A DNA stretch of 64,000 nucleotides, from positions 868,001 through 932,000 of the forward strand of contig OY727096.1 of NCBI GenBank assembly GCA_963402885.1, written 5' to 3'. The translations under genes were made by a program, and so were the position numbers. Source of the DNA: Antedon bifida (Eukaryota; Echinodermata; Crinoidea; Comatulida; Antedonidae). How positions within the stretch are numbered: position 1 is the stretch's first letter; each line of letters opens with the position of its first letter. A model generated the notes under the pieces. It saw only the letters and a program-made list of their open reading frames with translations. It made no database searches and was not told where the DNA came from. Below, one piece after another: positions 10,647 through 23,345 of this stretch.

Positions 10647-13015
10647 TTATGGTGCTCTTTTAACCATCATCACTGTCTTCTTGAGACTTTCCCACTTGTT
10701 CTTGAAATGATACCAACATGTGCCAGTATGAGTAATAGATCCTGGTGTAAGGTAAAGCCCATTCAGGTTTGAATAAGCACAGTTTTTGTGCCACCAAGCA
10801 CCTTTGTAGTAGTCAGCACAGTTACTACTACTCTTATCATTGTCTCTATCGTACGTTGTAAATTGTGCACCATTGCTGTGTGCCAAAGAATCACCTAAAC
10901 AAACAAAATATTATGTCATCTTTAAGTTTACAGCATACATACAGTTTTTTGAATAGAATGGAGAAAATTAATACTATATATGCGATTTAAAATGATACAA
11001 TATACCCAATGAGAGTTTTGATTAATTATGTTTTTACATTTAAATCCTGTTTTAAGGGATTTAAATTTTTTCAAAGATAGTGCTCTTGTTATTAGGCTTC
11101 TTATATTCTATACATTATACAATATGGTTATTTATTTTACTATATACTTATAATAGTTTGTTGGTCATTCAATGTTTGCTTATTATTATACTTTTTTTTC
11201 TTTTTAATGGGGATGACCCACATTTAATCATATTACAAACAACATAAAATACAACTATAAAAATACAATGATAAACTTGACATTACTAAAACATTAATAC
11301 ATTGGAAATGTTAAAATAATAATGAAAGAATAAAAATGTTTTTCAATATTTCATTTGTAATTTTATGTTATTTTCTTTTAACTGAAGTATACTTTCTTTA
11401 TACATGCTGGTACAATTAGATACAACATGATAACAACCATTTTGGTTATTCAAAGAGTCACCTACACAAACAAGATATTAGATACATATTCAAATACAGT
11501 TTTTTCCTTCTACTGTATAAAGTATAGAAACAATTATATACATTAAACCCAATGAGTTTTTTGTTTAATATTTGTTTATTTATTTTCCAGAGATTTACAT
11601 CCTGTTTTATGGAATTTTTAATTCTTTAGTCATGGAACTTTTTTTCAAAGATAGTGTTTTTTTGTCTATGAATTATATTTTATTGTTAAGTAAACTACTA
11701 ACATGAATAAATTCTAAATTTCTACAAATTGAACAAGACTGTTTCCATTGCTATACCATTATGGGAAACTTGACCCGATTCATAACCCCCCCCCCCCCCC
11801 CTGGCTACGTGCCTGTGAAGGTATACTAACCTGCAGTTCCTGTGTATCCACTGATTTTCAAAGTATACTTAGAGTCCTCTGTTCCAATACGGAAGTGAGA
11901 ATATTTTGCGATCTTCATTTCATCCAAGTGGTCAGTCATCTCTACTAAGAGCTCAAAACTGCCATCAAATGTTATACGGTGTATCTGTTCATTACCAAGC
12001 CAGAATTCTGAGTTCACGTTTCCAAAACCCTCTTTGTATTCTGTCCAATCACGGTAGAAATCGACCAATCCATCTTCTCTTCTTTGTATCACCTGATGAA
12101 GACAAAAAAACAAAGGAATTACAGTTGTACACAGCAGTCAAAATCAAAACAAACACATTTTTAAAAAATAGGAAAAAACCAAACAGGTGCAACTAAAAAC
12201 AACTTACTAACAATCTACAATTACAAAACCTACAAGAAATTGACCAACTGCAAACATTTTCAACATTTCAATAAAAACCAGTGTTATAATTATGTAGTTT
12301 ACATTTAAAAGAACTTATAGACAAATTGAAATTATAAATTTCACAAGGCAATTTGTTCCAAAAACGAGTAACATGCGAATATTAAAGTGAACCAGCAGTA
12401 GATGAATTCATGTCATTGTCATGTCATTGCTTTTACTTACTGTCCATCCGCCATCTTTCCTCATGTCACAGTAGACCATTAACTCGGGTCCTCCGTCGTG
12501 TGGCTGTATCAAATAATCACCACTTTTAGCAGAAGAATCATTCTCCAAAATTTTACTACAATCCTGCATAATTCCCTTCTCTAAATATACAAAATAAATC
12601 AATTTCTAACAAAATAACTTTCATGTATTTACTATATAGTTTGGTACTGCTTTGGCCAACTTTGTACTGCTTACAATTGTTCCTGTTTTCTCTTTAATTA
12701 TTTAGTAATATCATTTATTAAATTATACAAGATAGTTTTTACTAGATCCTTTGTATACTTTAAACATTTTTATTACAAAAATTCAAGAGGTAAGATTTAG
12801 AATTTAATCGTTGTAATAGATGACATAGATGTCCAATAGATGACACATTTGTCTTTTTACAGTTTGTACCATTTCTACTCTGCTTACCCGTTTCTTACCA
12901 GCTGTTTAGAGTCATGCTACTTACTTCTAGAAGGGCATTCACAATCATCTTCTGGGCAGCAGGCAGCAGCCATCACAACCAACATACAGCCAATTAATAA
13001 CATTCTGCAATCCAT
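10647..13015 (-). CDS. FReD 3: divergent, chimeric fibrinogen-related protein
   Basis: 246 aa from coding exons 12925-13015, 12441-12580, 11831-12092 and 10647-10894 (741 nt, frame kept). It is the most divergent member. Exon 1 is the Cys-rich type (CCPEDDCEC). In exon 2 the usual KC before the domain is KG, and the start of the domain reads MQDCSKILEND. Exon 3 has EDGLVDFYRDWTEYKEG and EQIHRITFDG. The loop reads DRDNDKSSSNCADYYKG followed by WWHKNCAYSNLNG. The His in WWH departs from the standard fibrinogen-domain signature, which expects an aliphatic or aromatic residue there. Intron 3 contains a leftover exon-4 edge and a 15-16 base C run (about 11787-11802), consistent with fusion of two ancestral genes. 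The acceptor at 13052-13053 joins the leader exon. Confidence 0.88.
11450..11465 (-). pseudogene. Remnant exon-4 splice edge inside FReD 3 intron 3
   Basis: The bases CAAAGAGTCACCTACAC match the 5' end of exon 4 and its acceptor in FReD 2 and FReD 5, and the ~90 bases that follow match their intron 3. The rest of that exon is gone. The usable exon 4 of FReD 3 lies 550 bp away at 10647-10894 and is followed by the other intron class. This is a recombination or deletion scar. Confidence 0.65.
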
Positions 13016-13786
13016 TCTGTATCACACTTGAATGCTCCTCACACAATATAACTGACAAAACAACAAATGTTATAGCAATTCTTATATCATAAATTGAAGA
13101 TAGTTGATGAGAATTGTCCTTTATTTTCATTTATTATTGTTTATTTATATTATTATCATAATTTGATAAAACACAAAATTGTATTTTTTAGAAAGTTAGG
13201 CATATTTTTGGAGACTGAATACTGAATACTCAAAAGCTTTATTTGTCCATTATAATATAAATTAATAATAGAAATTCTTCTTAAAGATTGGCAAATATTT
13301 ATTAGTACAATTAAAAACAGATATATATATATAAAATTAAAACGATTAAAAAATAGAATCACACACACATTATTGCAATAAAGCTTAAGTTTAAAAAGTC
13401 GATACAATTTAGAAGTTAAAATACGATAAAATGCATAAAACGCTTAAAATTATTTAAAATTTTATTGTTTTTAGTAATAATGTAATAAGAATGTGAACGA
13501 TAAAAATATTAATATTTGTTTTGTTTCAAACTCATGTTTGACATAAACCTTATGATATGGGGATTTTAAAAGCCCAAGTGAATAGTACTGTAAATAAAAT
13601 GATACCCATCATTGTTACATACAAGAGAAATATTATTGTTATTTTCCAATTCATTATCTTTTCAAGAAAATACTGATTTTAACCAATCACAAGCTTTAGA
13701 AAGTCACAAAATATTCCAGTGTATCTTTTGCAATTTTAAGTTGTCAATAGACATAATTAATGTACCAATAGAAATGTAATACTTAC

Positions 13787-14315
13787 AATTGTATGTTCAA
13801 TGTTCTCTACACTTCAGCTGAACGATGAATCTGACAATGCAATGTTGGAACACATCTCTTTTATGGAGATTGGTTGGAGAACAACCCAGATGTTTTCAAA
13901 CCAAAACTATTCAACTAAAAGGTTTATTTATGTAATCTAAATGTTACAAATTACATTATACTGAACAATATTTGAATATCATATAAGTTTGTTTGAATAT
14001 TTTTGATAAGTTGTTTAGGTAATTGGTTCGTGAATGAGATGAAACTCTTTTTGTGAAAACATAAGACAGGATTGGGTTTTCCTAACTACTAATTGATTCG
14101 TGATTGAGATGAAACACTTAGTAATTTGCTATTGGTCAAGACAGAAGTGGATATTTGTAATTTTTTTAATTTTTATTTGTAGTAGCTAATTGATTCATGA
14201 TTGAGATGAAACACTTAGTAATTTGCTATTGTTCAAGACAGAAGTTATTGTTTGTGGTTTTTATATTTTTATTTGTAGTAGCTAACTGGTTCGTGAATGA
14301 GATTAAACACTTTAG
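13787..14315 (-). promoter_or_regulatory. FReD 3 promoter and leader exon
   Basis: CATAAAAG on the minus strand at 13865-13858, initiator-like A at 13832, leader exon 13832-13787 (46 nt, 4 nt shorter than in FReD 1) with GTAAGT donor. Four upstream motif copies: 14017-14046, 14086-14120, 14184-14220 and 14280-14315. The third has TTCATGATT instead of TTCGTGATT. Confidence 0.72.
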
Positions 14316-16079
14316 TAATTGTTTTTTTATCAACAGGACAGAATGATAAGCTATGTAACTACTAATATCCAGGTACAGTCTCTTTCTACAAGTCTCTGTC
14401 TCCATGTTGTCCATATAGTCAAGTGTATAGTTACGAATAATACGGAAAATATGGGTGTGTAGGAAATGGTATTTTTTCTAATAACTGTTTATAGAAAATA
14501 AAAGGTTAAAACATGCATACATAATTCTTTAAAACAAGTAAAAACAGTAAAATAACAAATTAAGTCAAAAATATATGTACATTTATGGTAAAAGGAGTGA
14601 AAATACAAAAAGAATAAAACAAATTTGTAAAAGACCTAAGCACAGATAGTGACTAAAACAGTCATAACTTGGTATTTAGTGATATGCATTTTCTTGGTAG
14701 TAGTATTATGTGTATAGATTGTTTAATTCTAATATTTTTTTAAAGTAGATCCAACATTAATTGTTGATGTCATTTACAAGTTTGGTTTGATTTTTAAAAA
14801 TTATTTTCTACATTCATTAGATAACATCGGATCGCACACGTTACTCCTTTATTTTAGATGAGGATGTACATTTGCGTTTCCTTATTGAACTCCTGTCAGC
14901 TCTGCACAGTTATGACAGCCTTGACTTTGTTATTGATTGATTTACTTTAATATTGATGGGCATTATGTTTGGCGAAGCAATTTTCTGCATAGAGGGCAGC
15001 ATAACTAAAATCATGATAATCAAGAATACAACATTTGATTTTATTTCAAATGTGTTTGGATATTCGGGTCGTTTTCTTATTTATTGATCAACTATTGGTA
15101 TTGTGGATAATAAATGACCAACACAATTGTTGCATAAAGAAAGAAAATGTTGTGTAAGGTGCATGACGTTCATAATTCCTCCAAGATCATTGATCACAAA
15201 TCATTTTGGATAGATTGACTAGAGAATCAAGACAGTTATGTTAGCCGAAAGTGTTTGTACTCTAAAATGGAGTTTGCATTTTTTAGTGTTTTTTTTGTTG
15301 TAAAAGTGCAATATTGGCTTGGAAAAAAGTGTAAAACCCATAAACCTTTTTTTTTGCTTAGTATCTATTAGCTGTTTCCTGTATAATATTCTCAAGACAA
15401 ATAAAATAAGAGATAATAATTAATGGATCATACACATTTCATTGTAGTTTAATTAATTTTTATTCTTTCAACAATACAGTACAGTTTTGTTTCTGCCACT
15501 GATGCCCATCTCGTCCAAAAATATGCATGATATGTTTTTGGTCACTATTGTATGGTTTTCAGCGAGCAAATACAGTAGTATGTTTTTTTAAAAGAGTTAC
15601 AGTATTTAGTTTTTAGAAGACTTCTGATGTGTGTAATTGTATCGTAGCACAAGTTTATCTATAAGGATCATCTGCAGATATAGTTTTATTAATTATTATG
15701 TAAAATTAGTATCAATCATACATGATTTTTAACAATTCTGATAATAAGAATTATAATAATTATATAATAATAATAAATTATCATGAACAAAACATAAATA
15801 GGTACTGTATGTGATTAATAATAATTTAAGAAAATTACAGTTCAAATTAAAATTTATTTTCATATGTTAAACATTTATAAATTTGTTTTTCAGAGACAAA
15901 AAGTTATGAGAATTGCACCAAATTCTAGTTTTCATTATTAAATTAAATGAATTAATATAACATTAAAAAAGGATAGCCAAACAGGATTGTTGACCTCACT
16001 ACATTTTGAAAAAAAATTGAATATTTGCCATTTTGTATATTTATAAGTCAAATTACTATAAAGTGATAATGAAACTCTC
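14316..16079. other. FReD 3-4 intergenic DNA with conserved array block
   Basis: It includes the same ~180-bp extra segment as the FReD 1-2 spacer (about 14475-14652) and the conserved block at about 14820-15200. In this copy the open frame of the block is broken early, by a stop and a length change, so it is not a conserved coding sequence. No gene is seen. Confidence 0.6.
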
Positions 16080-19000
16080 TTATGTTGCTCTTTTAACCAT
16101 CATCACTGTCTTCTTGAGACTTTCCCACTTGTTCTTGAAATGATACCAATGTATGCCAGTATAAGTAGAAGGAGATCCTGGTGTAAGGTAAAGCCCATTC
16201 AGGTTTGAATAAGTACAGGACTTGTACCACCAAGCACCTTTGTTTTTGTCAGCAGCACAGTTACCACTACTCTTAATATCATTGTCTCTATCATATGTTG
16301 AAAATTGTTGACCATTGTGGTATGCCAAAGAATCACCTAAACAAACCAAATATTATGTCATCTTTAAGTTTACAGCATACATACAGTTTGTTTAATAGAA
16401 TGGAGAAAATGAATACTGTATATGCAATGTAAAATGATACAATATACCCAATGAGTGTTTTATTAGGTGATCATTTAGAATAAAATGATCACCTATTGTT
16501 ATTGTATAAAATCTTTATTATTTTTTTTCTTTTTATTGTTTCTGTACACTATTTTGTGTAACAATTATCTCAAAAAGTTTAATGTCAATGATTACAAAAA
16601 TTTCAGAATATCTTTCAAATAATATAACTTAATCCTAATAAGCTTTCCAGCGTGATCACTCATCCGTGACGACATTTATACGCCATTTTGCGAAATCACA
16701 TTATCAATCATATCTCCATAATTCATTATCACATATTAATGAAATTCACTACACGTAAACTTCAGATCAAGGGTAAAAATATTAGCAAATAAAAACGCAC
16801 GCACACGTAGTTTCATCACGTGATATCGCGCGTTAAAAATTTAAAACGCTCAAAATTAAGTTTTGATCAATTTAGAGCATGAATTAGGCCATTTGCGTGT
16901 TTCAAAAAATTACTGCGCAAAAATGCGTTTTTGCGCGCGCGATACTTAAAAAGCGTAAAAAATATGAATTTTTTTTACAAATCTCATTCTACTCACCATC
17001 CTTAGTACATTCACCAAATTTGAGTCAGTTCCGACTTAAAATAACGCTATACGAGCACGTTAAAAATGACAAAATGCGCACATTAATTTTACAAAAGTTC
17101 TGAAAATGGTGAAAAATAGGTCTTTTTTAAAATGAAAATAATTCTTCAGAATGCAAGATGACCCCCGATTTTTTTAACTTATTCTGGAAGCCATTGAGTT
17201 GTAGATATGAATTCATGTACACATTTTACGTACAAAATGTTTTGACGTCATCAAATGGCCACTTGAATTTAAAAATTAGGATTTGTTATCTTTTTGTGTA
17301 GATTATCCCATTCAACAGAGCGCATCTTGGTTATGTGTGCTCGAATTTCGCACAACTTTCAGTATGTGCTTGCTTAATTAATTATCTTTATCATGAATTG
17401 ACACTATCTTCATTTTAATGACGTCATCACGCGTAAAAACTTGAATAACGTAGGCCGTGTAATTTCACCTTCGCAGTAAATTTGAATATCTTACAGCTCT
17501 TCAGAATTGAAGGTTACCTTGATGATTATAATTTATTATGAAAGCTGATGAAATGTAGATATTAATTCATATAAAAATTAAGCCTATCGGATGTTGTGAC
17601 GTTAACATATGGCCAGTTGAAGTGAAAAAGTAGTTTTTTCATATTTTTCGTCAAAGTTATACACAATTCAAAGAGCGCGCACAGCGCTTCTACGTGCCAA
17701 ATTTTTTTCCAAATCTTATATTTTTTTGCTCAATTAATTATCTTTCGAAATTGTCATCTTAAAGTTTAGTTTGATAACGTCATCATGCCAAAAAATTAGA
17801 ACATGTGTGTCCCGTAATTTCACCTATGCTACACTGTATATAGATATACAGTACTGTATATACTGTACATATTGTATATGGCATATAAGCACAACTCAGC
17901 ACTATAAGCATATCATAGGATGACATACATCAACATTTTCCGATCGTATGTTAACGTACGTGCATGAAAAAAAAAATTAATTTCAGTAAAATGATAAAAA
18001 TGATCACCTATAATTCGTCAAAGTGACGAATTAAATTCTAGTTTATATTTTTACATTTACATCCTGTTTTAGGGGATTCTAATTTTGTTTTAAATCATAA
18101 CAATTTTTTCAAAGATAGTGCTCTTGTTATTAGGCTTCTTATATTCTATACATTATACAATATGGTTATCATTATTTTACTATATAATAATATTTTGTTG
18201 GTCATTCAATGTTTGCTTATTATTATACTTTTTTTTCTTTTTAATGGGGATGACCCACATTTAATCATATTACATACAACATAAAATACAACTATGAAAA
18301 TACAATGATAAACTTGACATTACTAAAACATTATTACATTGGGAATGTTAAGAAAATAATGAAAATGAAAGAATAAAAATGTTTTTAAATATTGCATTTG
18401 TAATTTTATGTTATTTTCCATCTACTGTATCTTAATTATTCTTTCTTTTAACTTAAGTATACAAATATACTGATTTCCAAAAACAACAATGAAAATGAAA
18501 GAGTATGATAAAAAACGTTTATACATGCTTAGTACATAATTAGATACAACATGGATTCTTATGATGAGGACATCAGAAAATCAAAAATTCAAATTAAGGT
18601 ATGTTAACTGGACTGTAAGCTTGTTTAAACCATTTATTCCAGTCAATGTTCTTATCATTTAACTCAGTATTATATTCAGTTATTATATAAAGTGATAAAT
18701 GCAACAACAAAAAACAAAAAAGCAAACAGTGTGTGTTAGTCTATTTCTATTGCAAGGCAGAAAGGTGTAGCTGACCTACAAAGAAAAATAATAATGTTAC
18801 TTCTTAGTTTACTTGAAATGGGTTTTTAGTGTAAAAATTGATTGAATGTACTAACCTGCAGTTCCTGTGTATCCACTGATTGTCAAATCATAGTTAGAAT
18901 CCTCAGTATCAATACGAAAGTGAGAATATCTTGCAAACTTCATTACATTCAAGTGATCTGTCAACTCTACTAATAGCTCAAAATTTCCATCAAATGTTAT

Positions 19001-19811
19001 ACGGTTGATCTTTTCGTTACCAAGCCAGAACTCTGAGTGGACATTTCCAAAACCCTTTTTGTAGTTGGCCCAATTGCGGTAGAAATCTTCCGAACCATCC
19101 TCTCTTCGTTGTATCACCTGGAAAACAAAGAAACAGCAGTGGACAATTTATCTTGTGAACTTTATCAAAACTATAGTTGAATAGTTAAGTATAATTATAG
19201 ATGAAAAGAAAAGAAATCTTTGCATTTTTTCATTGCTTATTAATATTGCTTACTGTCCATCCGCCATCTTTCCTCATGTCACAGTAGACCATAAACTTTG
19301 GTCCTCCATCATTTGGCTCTATCACATAATCACCACTTTGAGCAGAAGGATCATTTTCCAAAATGTCTCCACAATCTCTCATAAAACACTGATCTAAATA
19401 ATATACAAAATGTTATCCAAATTTTTTAAACTAAAAATATTAGTTGGTACTTTTATGCTTTGGCCAACTTTGTACTCCTTAATTTTGTTTATTTTCTTCC
19501 TAATTGTTTAGTAGTATCATTTAATTTAAATAAATTATACAAGATAGTCTCTTTACTAGGTCCATTAAAGTGCTTTAAACATTTACAAAAAATTGTAAGA
19601 TTTAATTTAATTAGGTTTATAGGACAGCTACAAAAATTGTCCACTAGATGACACATTTTAAGATACATTTCTGCTCTTCTGACCCGTTTCTTACCAGCTG
19701 TATAGAGTCATGCTACTTACTTCTAGAAGGGCATCCACAATCATCTTCTGGGCAGCAGGCAGCAGCCATCACAACCAACATACAGCCAATTACTAACATT
19801 CTGCAATCCAT
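16080..19811 (-). CDS. FReD 4: secreted fibrinogen-related (ficolin-like) protein
   Basis: 249 aa from coding exons 19721-19811, 19254-19393, 18856-19117 and 16080-16336 (750 nt). Exon 1 is the Cys-rich type. Exons 2 and 3 ([27 protein letters not shown]) and the intron between exons 1 and 2 are nearly identical to FReD 7. The loop exon reads [19 protein letters not shown], with an extra residue relative to FReD 1, then [13 protein letters not shown]. Intron 3 is about 2.5 kb because a 1.6-kb Helitron-like element is inserted in it; its removal leaves the intron seen in FReD 6, and the coding frame is not affected. Predicted secreted sugar-binding protein by family. Acceptor for the leader at 19848-19849. 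Confidence 0.9.
16465..18041 (+). mobile_element. Helitron-like (Helentron-type) non-autonomous element 1
   Basis: The element starts with AGGTGATCATTT and forms a terminal hairpin with the inverted AAATGATCACCT six bases further on. Near the 3' end the same AAATGATCACCT recurs, followed by a second hairpin (arms AATTCGTCA and TGACGAATT) and CTAG at the end. It sits between two T bases with no target duplication; deleting it restores the intron-3 sequence of paralogous genes. It has no convincing open frame. A homologous element lies at 46797-48271. End structure and asymmetric inverted repeats fit the Helentron branch of Helitrons; that assignment is inference. Confidence 0.6.
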
Positions 19812-20457
19812 TCTGTATCACACTTGAATGCTCCTCACACAATATGACTGACAACAGAAAAGCAAGAACAAATGTTATAGCAATTCTTATATCTTAAATT
19901 GAAGATAGTTGATGGGATTTTTTTTCCATAATTTGATAAAACACAAAATTGTATTTTTTAGAAATTTAGGCATATTTTTGCAGACTGAATACTGAAAAGC
20001 TTTATTTGTCCATTATCATATAAAATAATAATAGAAATTCTTCTTAAAGATTGGTAAGTATATATTAGTACAAGTAAAAACAGATATATATAAAATATAA
20101 ACAAACAATTAAAAAATAGAATACACACACATTATTGCACAGATACAATCTAGAAGTTAAAATACAATAAAAAGCTTAAAAAGTTGTAGTTTAAAAAGTA
20201 GATACAATGTGGAAGTTAAAAGTTAAAATACGATAAATGCATAAAACTCTTAAAATTATTAAAAATGTTATTGTTTTTAGTAATCAGGATGAGAATCAAA
20301 ATGTGAACGATAAAAATATTGATATTTGTTTTTAATACTGATTTTAACCAATCACAAGTTTTAGAAAGTCACAAAATATTCCAGTGTATCTTTCGCATTT
20401 TAGAATTTTAAGTTGTCTTAGACTTAATTAATGTACCAATAGAAATGTAATACTTAC

Positions 20458-20985
20458 AACTGTATGTTCAATGTTCTCTACACTTCAGCTGAACGATGAA
20501 TCTGACAATGCAATGTTGGAACACCTCTCTTTTATGGAGATTGTTTGGGGAACAACCCAGATGTTTTCTAACCAAAACTATTCAACTAAAAGGTTTATTT
20601 ATGTAATCTGAATGTTACAAATTGCATTATGCTGAACAATATTTGAATATCGTATAAGTTTGTTTGAATATTTTTGATAATTTGTTTAGCTAATTGATTC
20701 GTGAATGAGATGAAACTCTTTTTGTGAAAACATAAGACAGGATTGGGTTTTCCCAACTACTAATTGATTCGTGATTGAGATGAAACACTTAGTAATTTGC
20801 TATTGTTCAAGACAGAAGTGGATATTTGTGGTTTTTATATTTTTATTTGTAGTAGCTAACTGGTTCGTGAATGAGATGAAACACTTAGTAATTTGCTATT
20901 GTTCAAGACAGAAGTGGATATTTGTGGTTTTTTTAATTTTTTATTTGTAGTAGCTAACTGGTTTGTGAATGAGATTAAACACTTT
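20458..20985 (-). promoter_or_regulatory. FReD 4 promoter and leader exon
   Basis: CATAAAAG on the minus strand at 20536-20529, initiator-like A at 20503, leader exon 20503-20458 with GTAAGT donor. Four upstream motif copies at 20688-20716, 20757-20790, 20854-20890 and 20952-20985. Confidence 0.74.
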
Positions 20986-23345
20986 AGTAATTGTTTTTTT
21001 GTGAACAGGACAAAATGATAAGCTATGTAACTACTAATATCCAGGTACAGTCTCTTTCTACAAGTCTCTGTCCCCATGTTGTCCATATAGTCAAGTGTGT
21101 AGTTACAAATAATACGGAAAATATGCAAAATGTGTGTAGGGGATAATATTTATTCTAATAACTTGGTATTTAGTGAACAGATATGCATTTTCTTGGTAGT
21201 AGTAGTATGTGTATAGATTGCTTAATTTTAATAATTTTCACGCTGCTGCTTTAGCCAGGTACGTCCCAAGAGGACTACTCATTCAGAAGCTAAAGCAAGC
21301 AGCAGTTAATAGTTCTAGAGGCCGACGTTTTGGTAATTTGTATACTAGGACAGGTCATGCTAAAATTACAAACCCCAAAGCACGTCTGGGAGAAGAGAGT
21401 TTATGAAAAAAATTGCTGATAACAGTATTATAGATGCATGTAGACAGTAATCTGTAAAATCTTGTTCAATAAATAATGACATTTGTTCTTGCTGTCAACA
21501 TAGGCCAGTATTATAATAATTCACTGTCAAATAATCAAAACATTATTTCTGGTATTTACAATGAGTCCCATTTGACTGTCAATCTAGACCGACTGTAATT
21601 CGCTGTCAGATAATCATTGAATTATTATCAAAACAGTCCATATACAGTAATAGTAAAGTTTTTGGTTTGGTTATTATTTAGACATAATTTTTATTTAGAT
21701 TATTTAATAAGCACATTATCTTTTACAGATTCAGTATTTTTCATTTTTCAATTTCAATTGCCCAATTATGACAAAGTATCAAAAGTATGAATTCTTGTTG
21801 TATTTTACTTCAAATAAAAAATTTATTCACTTCTGTAACAAAAAAATAATATTTATTCATGTATAAAAACAGAAAAGAAATGTTTAATTATAACCCAAAA
21901 ACCATTGTCTGACAGACAATTTAAGTATTATGTGACAATAAAATGACACATTCAAAAACAAATTTGAAATAAAAAATATTTTTCAGGGGAACAATATATC
22001 TTTAAAACTGTTACGTCAACAAGCGAGCAGCGTTTTTTGTAAGAAATATTTCGTGTTTAAAGTAGATCCAACATTAATTATTGATGTCATTTACAAGTTT
22101 GGTTTGATTTTTTTTTATCATTAGTCTACATTCATTAAATAACATCGGATCGCAAACCATATTATTTTATTTTAGATGAGAATGTACATTTAAGTTTCCT
22201 TATTGAACTCCTGTCAGGTCTGCACAGATATGACAACCTTGACTTTGTTTTATTGATTTACTTACTTTAATATTGATGGTCATTATGTTTGGCGAAGCAA
22301 TTTTCTGCATAGAGGGCAGCATAACTAAAATCATGATAATCAAGAATACAACATTTGATTTTATTTCAAAATTGTTTGGTATGGTTGTTTTCTTATTGAT
22401 TGATCAACTATTGATATTGTGGATAATAAATGACCAACACAACTGTTGCATAAAGAAAGAAAATGTTGTGTAAGGTGTAATTCCTCCAAGATCATTGATC
22501 ACAAATCATTTGGGATAGATTGACTAATATAGCATCAAGACAGTTATGTTAGCCGAAAGTGTTTGTACTCTAAAATGGAGTTTGCATTTGTTGGTGTTTT
22601 TTTGTTGTAAAAGTGCAATATTGGCTTGGAAAAAAGTGTAATACCCATAAACCTTTTTTTTTCCTTCGTATCTAGTAGCTGTTTCCTGTACAATATTCTC
22701 AAGACCAATAAAATAAGAGATATAATTAATAGATCATACACATTTCATTGTAGTTTAATTTAATTCTTTCAACAATACAGTACAGTTTTGTTTCTGGCAC
22801 TGATGCCCATCTCGTCCAAAAATATGCTTAATATGTTTTTGGTCACTTGTGTATGGTTACAGCGAGCAAATAGTATGTTTTTTTTTAAAAGAGTTACAGT
22901 ATTTAGTTTTCAGAAGATTTCTGATGTGTGTAATTGTATCGTAGCACAAGTTTATCTATAAGGATCTTCTGCAGATATAGTTTTATTAATTTGTAAAATT
23001 AGGATCAATAATACATGGTTTTTAACAATTCTGATAATTATATAATAATAATAAATTATTAACAAAACATAAATAGGTACTGTATGTGAATAATAATAAT
23101 TTAAGAAAATTACAGTTCAAATTAAATTTATTTTCATATGTTAAAACATTTATAAAACATATGAAATTTGTTTTCCAGAGACAAAAAGTTTTTATTATTA
23201 AATTAAAATAATTAATATAACACTAAAACTATGGTTGGTAGCCAAATAGGATTGTTGACCTCACTACATCTTGAAAAAAAATTAAATATTTGCCATTTTG
23301 TATATTTATAAGTCAAATTACTATAAAGTGATAATGAAAACTCTC
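20986..23345. other. FReD 4-5 intergenic DNA with shared insertion and conserved block
   Basis: About 21238-22056 is an insertion absent from most units but present, shorter and altered, at the same point near FReD 7 (35531-36060). It begins CACGCTGCTGCT and ends near AGCAGCGTTTTTTG, so its ends are inversely related. It contains a 65-codon open frame on the plus strand (21209-21406, about the last 55 codons inside the insertion; segments HAAALARYVPRGLL and RGRRFGNLYTRTGHA) that I cannot assign and that is broken in the other copy. Its right part (about 21870-22002) resembles the TTAA-type MITE at 42981. The conserved array block follows at about 22130-22490. Confidence 0.55.

Noticed and set aside
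11787-11802. Poly-C run in FReD 3 intron 3 as a regulatory element
   Set aside because: Homopolymer runs of this length are common and length is often a sequencing artefact; noted only.
16897-17103. 68-codon open frame inside Helitron-like element 1
   Set aside because: No Rep or helicase motifs, biased composition and not preserved in the related element at 46797.
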